Assembly: GCA_964500225.1 (NCBI GenBank)
Contig: CAZCOA010000023.1
Span: 1 to 40,965 of the forward strand
Length of the DNA stretch: 40,965 nt
Direction of reading: 5' to 3'
From: JAAYDY01 sp964500225
Lineage (GTDB): Bacteria > Planctomycetota > Phycisphaerae > FEN-1346 > JAACEH01
Shown here: piece by piece, positions 33,250-40,965 of the stretch
Numbering within the stretch: the stretch's first letter is position 1
Layout: each line of letters begins with the position of its first letter
Notes under the pieces: model-generated
The model's database searches: none
Told to the model about the DNA's origin: nothing
What the model saw: only the letters and a program-made list of their open reading frames with translations
Program-made: the position numbers and the translations under genes

Positions 33250-34749
33250 ATGCTGGAGCTGATTGACGCGGGCAAGAGCTTGTCCAGGGAAGAATACCAG
33301 CGGGTGTTTCCGCAGTTGGAGATTCGTCTCGGCCAGTGCCAACGTGCGGCCCAGGCGGCGGGCGTTCCGGTGGTGATCGTCTTCGAAGGGTGGGACGCGG
33401 CCGGCAAGGGGACGGTAATCAACCGCCTGACGCAGGCCATGGACCCCCGCGGCTTCAAGGTTCATCCGATCAGCGCGGCGAACGAGATCGAGGCCCGGTA
33501 TCCGTGGATGTGGCGTTTCTGGAAAGCGCTTCCCGCGGCGGGGAAGTTCGCCATTTTCGACCGCTCGTGGTACGGTCGCGTGCTGGTGGAGTACGTTGAA
33601 GGACACATCGGGGAATCGCAGCGGCAGAAGGCATACGAGGACATCCGCCGATTCGAGCGGCAGTTGATCGACGATGGGACCGTGCTGGTCAAGTTTTGGT
33701 TGCACATCGACCGCAAGGAGCAGAGGCGGCGGTTCAAGGAACTCAGCGGGCGCAAGGCGACGGCGTGGAAAGTGGGCAAGGCAGAGCGACGACAGAATCG
33801 CCGGTACGACACGTGGGCTGCCGCCGTCGAGGACATGGTGGCGCAAACGGGCACGGAGTCCGCGCCGTGGACGGTGGTCGAATCGAACCAGGGCCGCCAT
33901 TGCCGCGTGAAGGTCTTCGAAACGGTGGTCAACGCCGTGGACCGCGAGATTCACCGCCGCGCGGCTCATCCGGCGGCCAAGCCACAGCCAATGTCCCTGC
34001 CCAAGAGCGGCAGGTCTGGCGCCACAAGCATTCTGCGCCGCGTGGACCTGAGCTTGTCGCTTCGACGCGACGAGTACGAGAGGCAGTTGAAGAAGCTCCA
34101 GAAGCGGCTGTTCGAACTGGAGCACCAACTCTATGTTGCGCAGATTCCGGCCGTGATCGTGTACCAGGGCTGGGACGCGGCCGGAAAAGGGGGGAATATC
34201 AAGCGGTTGACGGCGGGGCTCGACCCTCGCGGGTACGAGGTCGTGCCGACCGGGCCGCCGACACAGGAAGAATTGGCGCATCATTTTCTCTGGCGGTTCT
34301 GGGCCAACGTGCCGAGGTCGGGGCATATCACGATCTTCGACCGGTCGTGGTACGAACGGCTCATGGTGGAGCGCGTCGAGGGATTCTGCACGGAAGATCA
34401 GTGGCGGCGGGCGTTCCGCGAGATCAACGAGTTCGAGCAGCAACTGATCGAGCACGGGACGGTGATTGTGAAGTTCTGGCTCCACATCGACCGGCAGGAG
34501 CAATTGCGGCGATTCAAGGCCCGCCAGCGCACCCCGTGGAAGCGGTGGAAGATCGGCGAGGAAGATTGGCGCAACCGCGCCAAGTGGCGACAGTACGAGG
34601 TCGCCGTCGCGGAGATGCTGGAAAAGACGAGCACTCCCGATGCGCCGTGGACGATCCTGGAATCGAACTGCAAGCTGCACGCGCGGATCAAGGCGCTGCG
34701 AACCGTATGCGAGGCGCTGAGCCGGGCCATCCGGCGCCGTGGCAAGTGA
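33250..34749 (+). CDS. ppk2: Two-domain polyphosphate kinase 2 (class II PPK2, polyphosphate:AMP phosphotransferase type)
   Basis: A 499-residue protein made of two PPK2 domains. Domain 1 has Walker A FEGWDAAGKGTVI at about residue 46 and the lid/Walker B region FDRSWYGRVLVE near 103. Domain 2 has YQGWDAAGKGGNI near 305 and FDRSWYERLMVE near 363. Fused-domain PPK2 enzymes of this length are class II, which phosphorylate AMP to ADP with polyphosphate; in known members the C-terminal domain is the active one. Both Walker A motifs look complete here. I prefer the ATG at 33250 because AGGAG ends eight bases before it; the ATG at 33235 is the alternative. Cytoplasmic; it links polyphosphate stores to nucleotide energy charge. 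No functional tie to its neighbours is evident. Confidence 0.93.
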   Translation: MLELIDAGKSLSREEYQRVFPQLEIRLGQCQRAAQAAGVPVVIVFEGWDAAGKGTVINRLTQAMDPRGFKVHPISAANEIEARYPWMWRFWKALPAAGKFAIFDRSWYGRVLVEYVEGHIGESQRQKAYEDIRRFERQLIDDGTVLVKFWLHIDRKEQRRRFKELSGRKATAWKVGKAERRQNRRYDTWAAAVEDMVAQTGTESAPWTVVESNQGRHCRVKVFETVVNAVDREIHRRAAHPAAKPQPMSLPKSGRSGATSILRRVDLSLSLRRDEYERQLKKLQKRLFELEHQLYVAQIPAVIVYQGWDAAGKGGNIKRLTAGLDPRGYEVVPTGPPTQEELAHHFLWRFWANVPRSGHITIFDRSWYERLMVERVEGFCTEDQWRRAFREINEFEQQLIEHGTVIVKFWLHIDRQEQLRRFKARQRTPWKRWKIGEEDWRNRAKWRQYEVAVAEMLEKTSTPDAPWTILESNCKLHARIKALRTVCEALSRAIRRRGK

Positions 34750-34766
34750 CGGCGGGGAACCCTCCG

Positions 34767-36161
<1,395 letters not shown>

Positions 36162-36228
36162 CGTTCTGAAATCCTCGCTGGATGTGGTTCGATCTCTCCG
36201 TCCGAAACAGGCTGGGACCTTTGCGCGA

Positions 36229-37950
36229 TCACTCCTGCCCGGCCTGTTGAATCTTCGCCCACGTGTCGCGCAGGGTCACCGTGCGATTGAACACAGGCCG
36301 CCCCGCCGTCGAATCGGGATCGACGCAGAAGTACCCTAACCGCTCGAACTGGTAGCGGCTGCCGGCAGGCGCGTCGGCCAGACAGGGCTCGACTTTGCAA
36401 CCGGTGAGCACTTCCAGCGAGTGAGGGTTCAGGTTGGCCCGGAAGTCCTGCCCTTCGGGAACATCGTCGGGGTCTTCCTTGGTAAACAGATGATCGTAGA
36501 GCCGCACCTCGGCATCGACGGCATGGGGCGCCGAGACCCAGTGAATCGTGGCCTTGACCTTGCGTCCGTCGGGGGCGTCGCCGCCGCGCGTCGCCGGGTC
36601 GTAGGTGCAGCGAAGCTCGGTCACCTGGCCCGTGGCGGGGTCCTTGACGACCTCGGCGCAGGTGATGAAGTAGGCGTATCGCAGCCGCACCTCGCGGCCC
36701 GGGGCCAGCCGGAAAAACTTCTTCGGCGGGTTTTCCATAAAGTCGTCGCGTTCAATGTACAATTCGCGTGAGAAGGGAACCTTGCGCGTGCCGGCGGCGG
36801 GGTCTTCCGGGTTGTTCACCGCGTCCATCTGCTCCGTGCGGCCCTCGGGATAGTTCGTGATGACCACCTTCAGCGGCCGCAGCACGGCCATGACGCGCCG
36901 GGCCGTGCGGTTCAAGTCCTGGCGCAGGCAATGCTCCAGCAGCGCGATGTCCACGACGCTGTCAAACTTGTTAACGCCGATGCGTCGGCAGAACTCTCGG
37001 ATCGCCTCGGGCGTGTAGCCGCGGCGACGCAGGCCGGCCAGGGTCGGCATGCGCGGATCGTCGAATCCGCGCACAGCGCCCATGCGGACCAGTTCGAGCA
37101 GGCGCCGCTTGCTCATGACGGTGTAGGTCATATTGAGCCGTGCGAACTCGATCTGCCGCGGATGGTAGATGCCGAGCTGGTCGAGGAACCAGTCGTAGAG
37201 GGGCCGATGATTCTCGTATTCAAGGCTGCACAGCGAATGCGTGATGCCCTCGATGCTGTCCTCCAGGCCGTGGGCCCAGTCGTACATCGGATAGATGCAC
37301 CAGGCGTTGCCCTGGCGATGGTGCTCGGCGTGCAGGATGCGGTACATGACCGGGTCGCGCAGGTTGAGGTTGGGCGACGCCATGTCGATCTTCGCGCGGA
37401 GTGTCCGTGATCCATCGGGGAACTCCCCTGCCCTCATCCGCGCGAACAGATCCAGATTCTCCTCGACGCTGCGATTACGGTATGGACTGTCGCGGCCCGG
37501 CTCGGTGAGTGTGCCGCGATACTCGCGAATCTCGTCCGGCGACAGGTCGCAGACATAGGCCTTGCCCTTGCGGATCAGGTCCAGGGCATACTGGTACATC
37601 TGCTCGAAGTAGTCCGAGGCGTAGAACAGCCGGTCGCCCCAGTCGGCCCCCAACCAACGGACGTCCTCAATGATGGCGTCAACATATTCCTGCTCTTCCT
37701 TGGTCGGGTTGGTGTCGTCGAACCGCAGATTGAACAGGCCGCCGAAGTCCTGGGCCACGCCGTAGTCGATCCAGATGGCCTTGGCGTGCCCGATGTGCAG
37801 GTAGGCATTCGGCTCGGGCGGAAACCGCGTATGCACGCGGCCGCCGAAACGCCCCGACTTCACATCCTCGGCCACGGCGCTGCGGATAAAGTCCATCCGC
37901 TCTCCGCCGGCCGCCTCGTCACCGGTCACTTCGCGTTCAGGTTCAGCCAC
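36229..37950 (-). CDS. glnS: Glutaminyl-tRNA synthetase
   Basis: A 573-residue class Ib synthetase. The HIGH signature is in PEPNAYLHIGHAKA (about residues 41-54) and the KMSKS-equivalent is VMSKRRL near 277. FDDTNPTKEEQEYVDAI and LSPDEIREYRGTLTEPG fit GlnRS rather than GluRS, and the C-terminal anticodon-binding beta-barrels are present (IERDDFMENPPKKFFRLAPG). I start at GTG 37950: it has GAGGG eight bases upstream and gives the short N-terminal arm usual before the conserved FIR motif. An ATG 54 bases downstream is possible. With asnS nearby, the organism appears to charge both amide tRNAs directly. Confidence 0.95.
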   Translation of the reverse strand: MAEPEREVTGDEAAGGERMDFIRSAVAEDVKSGRFGGRVHTRFPPEPNAYLHIGHAKAIWIDYGVAQDFGGLFNLRFDDTNPTKEEQEYVDAIIEDVRWLGADWGDRLFYASDYFEQMYQYALDLIRKGKAYVCDLSPDEIREYRGTLTEPGRDSPYRNRSVEENLDLFARMRAGEFPDGSRTLRAKIDMASPNLNLRDPVMYRILHAEHHRQGNAWCIYPMYDWAHGLEDSIEGITHSLCSLEYENHRPLYDWFLDQLGIYHPRQIEFARLNMTYTVMSKRRLLELVRMGAVRGFDDPRMPTLAGLRRRGYTPEAIREFCRRIGVNKFDSVVDIALLEHCLRQDLNRTARRVMAVLRPLKVVITNYPEGRTEQMDAVNNPEDPAAGTRKVPFSRELYIERDDFMENPPKKFFRLAPGREVRLRYAYFITCAEVVKDPATGQVTELRCTYDPATRGGDAPDGRKVKATIHWVSAPHAVDAEVRLYDHLFTKEDPDDVPEGQDFRANLNPHSLEVLTGCKVEPCLADAPAGSRYQFERLGYFCVDPDSTAGRPVFNRTVTLRDTWAKIQQAGQE

Positions 37951-38013
37951 AACAGTCGCCCTCGCAGTGAAATAAGCACACGATCGCCCACCCACGGGCG
38001 TCGCACGCGGCGA

Positions 38014-38019
38014 ATCATA
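38014..38019 (-). promoter_or_regulatory. Candidate -10 box for glnS
   Basis: TATGAT on the minus strand at 38019-38014, about 60 bases before the GTG start. The only -35 candidate, TTGCCG, would be 15 bases away, so the promoter is weakly supported. Confidence 0.3.
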
Positions 38020-38047
38020 CCAGATTGGTTCGCACGGCAACAGAGGA

Positions 38048-38851
38048 TTACGGGGTTCCAGCACACTGGATCAACTGCTCGTCGTGGTGGGCATAGGAAT
38101 ACTTGGCCGCCTGCTCGGAGCCACGGGCGCCGTACTGACTTTCGTAAAAATCCTGCGACCGGTCGGCCACCTGGCGGTAGTCGCGGCCGCCGATTTCGCT
38201 CAGGCGTTCAGTCCGAATCCGCTCGGCGCCGGGCACGTCGTCCTCGGGATTGTGCGTGTAGTAGAGCATCGCCTTCACCTTGGCCTCGCGGTTGTACTGG
38301 CCGAGCGCCTCGCGCGTCACCTGCGACACTGCGATATGCTCGGGATGGTTTGTGTAGCCGCGGCCAGGCTCGAACACCAGAACCACCGTGGGCTGCTTCC
38401 GGCGAAAGATGTCCGCCAAGCGGGCCACCGGGTCGCCCGTCTGCCGCGTCCAGCGCTGACGGATGCCTTCGACCGTGTTGTCGTAGGTGCCGCGCTCGAT
38501 TGTCCTCCACCGCCTCAACGCCGCCTGCTCGTCCTCATGCACGGCGAGCCCCTCGGGGTGGGCCATGGACGTGCCATTGACATAATCGAGCATCATCGGC
38601 TCGCCGCCCAAGGTCCGCACGGCGGCCTCGAACTCCGCACGGCGCACCTGGGCCAGCGTCCGCGTCAGATCCTCCTTGTGAAGGTTCCAGCCGCTCTGCC
38701 CCTGCGTCAGGCAGACCACGGTCAGTTCGCGGCAACGGTCGGCCGCAAACGCCAGTAGCGGCCCCACCGTGTGCTCGTCATCCGGATGCGCCCCGACATA
38801 CACAACCACGGCATCCTTCTGAAAACGTTCCAGAACCGACTCGGCAGCCAT
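38048..38851 (-). CDS. PIG-L family (LmbE-like) zinc deacetylase
   Basis: A 267-residue protein with the PIG-L fold. VYVGAHPDDEHTVG at about residues 17-30 carries the catalytic AHPDD(E) zinc/base motif, and the third ligand is in NHPEHIAVSQ near residue 165. These enzymes remove acetyl groups from N-acetylglucosamine linked to lipid, inositol or small thiols (MshB, BshB, LmbE types). Without a thiol-synthesis neighbour, the substrate cannot be assigned. The ATG at 38851 follows AAGGGAGAAG with correct spacing; codons upstream in frame do not look coding. It ends 97 bases before glnS on the same strand. Confidence 0.9.
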   Translation of the reverse strand: MAAESVLERFQKDAVVVYVGAHPDDEHTVGPLLAFAADRCRELTVVCLTQGQSGWNLHKEDLTRTLAQVRRAEFEAAVRTLGGEPMMLDYVNGTSMAHPEGLAVHEDEQAALRRWRTIERGTYDNTVEGIRQRWTRQTGDPVARLADIFRRKQPTVVLVFEPGRGYTNHPEHIAVSQVTREALGQYNREAKVKAMLYYTHNPEDDVPGAERIRTERLSEIGGRDYRQVADRSQDFYESQYGARGSEQAAKYSYAHHDEQLIQCAGTP

Positions 38852-38970
38852 CGGCTTCTCCCTTTCCGGTGCGACCGGCCCGGACGTCACCGTGTGAGAG
38901 CGGCAAGACCGCAAACGCCCATATACCTTTTGTCAAGTCGCGGCTCGCTCTGGTCCGGTGCATTGGCTAC

Positions 38971-39000
38971 ATTATACCGAGGACGTGCATCTGCAGTCCA
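38971..39000 (-). promoter_or_regulatory. Candidate promoter of the PIG-L gene
   Basis: On the minus strand a perfect TATAAT lies at 38976-38971 and TGGACT (4 of 6) at 39000-38995, 18 bases apart. Transcription would start near 38964, giving a leader of about 113 bases. A TTGACA at 38936-38931 has no matching -10 downstream. Confidence 0.4.
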
Positions 39001-39077
39001 TCCCCGGAAATCGGCGTGACATGCCGTCACGGCCCTTCGACAACTGCCCGGCAGCGGTCACTGCCGCCGTACCAGAC

Positions 39078-39177
39078 NNNNNNNNNNNNNNNNNNNNNNN
39101 NNNNNNNNNNNNNNNNNNNNNNNNNNNNNNNNNNNNNNNNNNNNNNNNNNNNNNNNNNNNNNNNNNNNNNNNNNNNN
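39078..39177. other. Assembly gap (100 N)
   Basis: Exactly 100 ambiguous bases, the conventional placeholder for a scaffold join of unknown size. The 3' end of the glycoside hydrolase-like gene and any following sequence are lost here. Confidence 0.98.
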
Positions 39178-40476
39178 AGTTCGCGGTTGTAGAGCACCAT
39201 CTTGTCTTTCGGCACCTTCAGATTGTAGCGGAACGGCTTTCCCTCGGTCCACAGGCAGTACACCTCGCTGTCGCCCCTGCCCCGGAACTTGTAGCAGTAG
39301 AACGCACTGTCGGCAAAGGGCCGGTCGCTCCATCGCGACGCCGCCTCGCCGATATTCTCGCCGTCGCTAATGATCTCCAGCAGCTTCGGGTCGGGAATCA
39401 GCTCGATCATCAGCTTCGTAATCTTCGCCACGGGCCGCAGTTTGCCGTCTTTGAAGAACCCATACGATTTCAGCAGATAGTACCCCTGCTCCCGCCACGG
39501 CGAAAACTGGTCGTTCACATACGTCAACGTCAGGCACTGTACGCCGTGCCGCGCCGCCAGCACCAAGGCCCGGATCATGTAGTCGGCAGTCTGGTACTTG
39601 GTCGTGTGGAACGGGTTCCCCGGACCATAGGCCATCGGCCAGCCGATTTCCGTAAACCAGATGGGCCGCTCCTGGCCGCGCTTGCGGCACTCGTCCTTGA
39701 CCCAGTTGAGGGCCTTCACCAATCCCGTCGAATCCGGAGGCAGCGGAAACGAAAACGGGTGCAGATCGATACAAATAGTACGGGAATCCGCCGTGCTCGT
39801 GCACCCCACGGATGAAGGCCTGGCCGCTCATGACCTTCCGCTGCTTGTCCACGTAGGTCGGCCCCGGCAGGGCGCCGTCCACACAGCCGATCGGGCCCAT
39901 GGCTACGACGCGGCATTCCTTGTTCCACGCCTTCAACTCCTCGTGGGCCACTTTCAAGCACTCTGTATAGGCCTCGTCGGGCATTGTGTCGCCTTCGGGC
40001 TTCAACTTTGTCCTCGGCTCGCCGTCAATGCCCCAGTAGCGAATCGGCCGCGCAGGGACATCCGGGTTCTCCCTCCACAGCGATCCGCCAGGACCGTAGC
40101 GGGTTGCCGCCTCGCGCACCGCCGTGCGGTATCCCTCCACATCGCCGGTCTTCGCCCAGCGGTTCGGAGAAAAATAGCCGGCCATTTCAATGCCGCTTCG
40201 GGCAGCAGCGAGCATTCCCCTCTCCTGCTGCGGCCCCACGGCGGTCGAGATCAGCCCAAACCCGGTCTGCTTCACCAGGTCGAGATACTGCGGCGACTCG
40301 AAGTCGCTCGCCCAGCAGTAGAGCCCATAGAACGGCACCATTCGCTTGCCATCAGTATTGCGAAGTCCCGCGGGCTCCTGGGGCACGGCACCGCCCCCCT
40401 GAGCCCAAACCGTTCCCAGGCAGCCGCACAATTGAACAGCCGCCAGCACCCATACCGCCACTATCCTCGACCTCAT
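39178..40476 (-). CDS. Exported glycoside hydrolase-like (TIM-barrel, clan GH-A type) protein; frameshifted and 3'-truncated
   Basis: A secreted protein with a signal peptide (VAVWVLAAVQLCGCLGTVWAQ). The visible part is consistent with a clan GH-A (beta/alpha)8 hydrolase: YWGIDGEPR near residue 130 would be the acid/base strand end (canonical NEP has Asn where Gly is seen here), and RPIWFTEIGWPM would hold the nucleophile Glu. Two frames are needed: from ATG 40476 to about 39775, then another frame on to the gap. The switch is at a TTT run (plus AAA at 39773-39775); removing one base joins GGFPYY to CIDLHPF, giving sensible protein. The C-terminus (SDSEVYCLWTEGKPF-like beta region) runs into the N gap. 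GGGGG eight bases upstream supports ATG 40476. Substrate unknown. Confidence 0.72.
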
Positions 40477-40758
40477 CGTGATTGCCCCCATTCCGGTACC
40501 AACACATTACCGCCTCAGCCGACCGCGCGGCGAACGACCGCGACCGCCGGCGAGCTATCATGTTGGTTAAACCACCGATACGAAGCCGCGCGGCGGGCAA
40601 TCCCGACTCGGACGATACGTTAATGTACCACCACAACCTCATACCGTAGAAAGTGCGCAAAGACACGACCAGCGTGATCTCAATGCCGCGACCCCCTGAT
40701 TGCCACAAAGCGACCGTCGCCTACTGAACTCCGATCCCCAAAACTCTGATTGCCCACC

Positions 40759-40786
40759 TTGACAGTCCAAGGTTTTGCTGTATACT
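40759..40786 (+). promoter_or_regulatory. Strong promoter of tRNA-Asn
   Basis: TTGACA (40759-40764) and TATACT (40781-40786) with a 16-base spacer. Transcription would start near 40793, about 94 bases before the mature tRNA 5' end, so a sizeable leader must be removed. Confidence 0.65.
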
Positions 40787-40826
40787 CACCTTCCTTGTGG
40801 CCGATGTAGTGGCGATGCGTGAGGCA

Positions 40827-40857
40827 ACCCGGCTCGGGTGACAATGCCCGTCGGGCA
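40827..40857 (+). other. Two adjacent small hairpins in the tRNA leader
   Basis: ACCCG-GCT-CGGGT (40827-40839) and TGCCC-GTC-GGGCA (40845-40857), each with a five-base-pair stem and three-base loop, five bases apart. They sit between promoter and tRNA and may guide processing; this is inference. Confidence 0.4.
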
Positions 40858-40886
40858 GCACTCAACTGAGGTTGTATACAATCCGA

Positions 40887-40959
40887 TCCCCGATAGCTCA
40901 ATCGGTAGAGCGTCCGGCTGTTAACCGGCAGGTTGCTGGTTCGAGTCCAGCTCGGGGAG
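40887..40959 (+). tRNA. tRNA-Asn (anticodon GUU)
   Basis: A 73-base cloverleaf. The acceptor stem TCCCCGA/TCGGGGA pairs fully, the D arm is GCTC...GAGC, the anticodon loop CTGTTAA has GTT, and the T arm is GCTGG-TTCGAGT-CCAGC. The discriminator base is G, as expected for tRNA-Asn. The outermost anticodon-stem pair is a T-C mismatch; the other four pair. CCA is not encoded. The cognate synthetase gene asnS lies at 34767-36161. Confidence 0.95.
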
Positions 40960-40965
40960 CTTGAT

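Larger units (their letters stand above)
40477..40886. other. Intergenic stretch before the tRNA
   Basis: 410 bases. The right part holds the tRNA promoter (40759-40786) and two small hairpins (40827-40857). In 40477-40758 I see no supported gene or RNA; a minus-strand promoter for the hydrolase gene was sought but none was convincing. Confidence 0.5.

Noticed and set aside
38931..38936. TTGACA on the minus strand upstream of the PIG-L gene
   Set aside because: No -10 box stands 16-18 bases downstream, so I did not call a second promoter.

Overview
This GC-rich window reads as a draft chromosome segment, probably from a metagenome assembly: it has a 100-base N gap (39078-39177) and two likely single-base homopolymer indels that break genes. 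The gene content suggests a Planctomycetota bacterium (Phycisphaerae-like). The reasons are giant envelope proteins built from home-grown repeats, paired membrane/TolB-like haem proteins, a NahK-type sugar kinase beside a nucleotidyltransferase, a PIG-L deacetylase, and both AsnRS and GlnRS. The taxon is inferred, not proven. No phage, transposon, IS element or CRISPR array was seen.

Layout. 225-1861 (+): a methyltransferase/glycosyltransferase pair behind a good sigma70-type promoter. 1891-12730 (-): a hybrid histidine kinase and, upstream of it, two giant paralogous exported proteins (1568 and 1294 residues), each with four diverged tandem units of about 170 residues and C-terminal membrane anchors. 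13027-15057 (+): a sugar-1-phosphate nucleotidyltransferase and a HexNAc-kinase-like enzyme, probably a sugar salvage/activation pair. 15218-18274 (-): a zinc uptake operon, znuABC, led by a small ribbon-helix-helix protein fused to a Cys/His zinc-binding tail. Its promoter (TTGACA-17-TAATAC) is overlaid by a 10-bp tandem repeat, which looks like a self-contained metal-sensing switch. 18685-21599 (-): an exported TPR protein with an FMN-binding domain, followed by a NapH-NapG-like membrane polyferredoxin fusion; together they look like an extracytoplasmic electron-transfer module. 22003-24392 (+): a Gfo/Idh/MocA oxidoreductase and a MutY with a complete Nudix box. 24407-25516 (-): a RidA/YjgF-fold protein.

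25706-33031 (-) holds a two-gene module in two tandem copies: a multi-membrane-span/TPR-like protein followed by an exported TolB-like propeller protein with one c-type haem motif (CxxCH). Each copy has its own promoter and the genes within each copy are translationally coupled or nearly so. The downstream copy's membrane gene is frameshifted at a C5 run. 33250-34749 (+) is a two-domain PPK2 polyphosphate kinase. 34767-38851 (-) carries asnS, glnS and a PIG-L deacetylase. 39178-40476 (-) is an exported glycoside hydrolase-like gene, frameshifted and cut by the gap. The window ends with tRNA-Asn(GUU) behind a strong promoter.

The most novel-looking parts are the giant repeat-protein pair (one member carries a pilin-like segment), the duplicated membrane/haem-propeller module, and the RHH-zinc-tail regulator with its promoter-embedded repeat.
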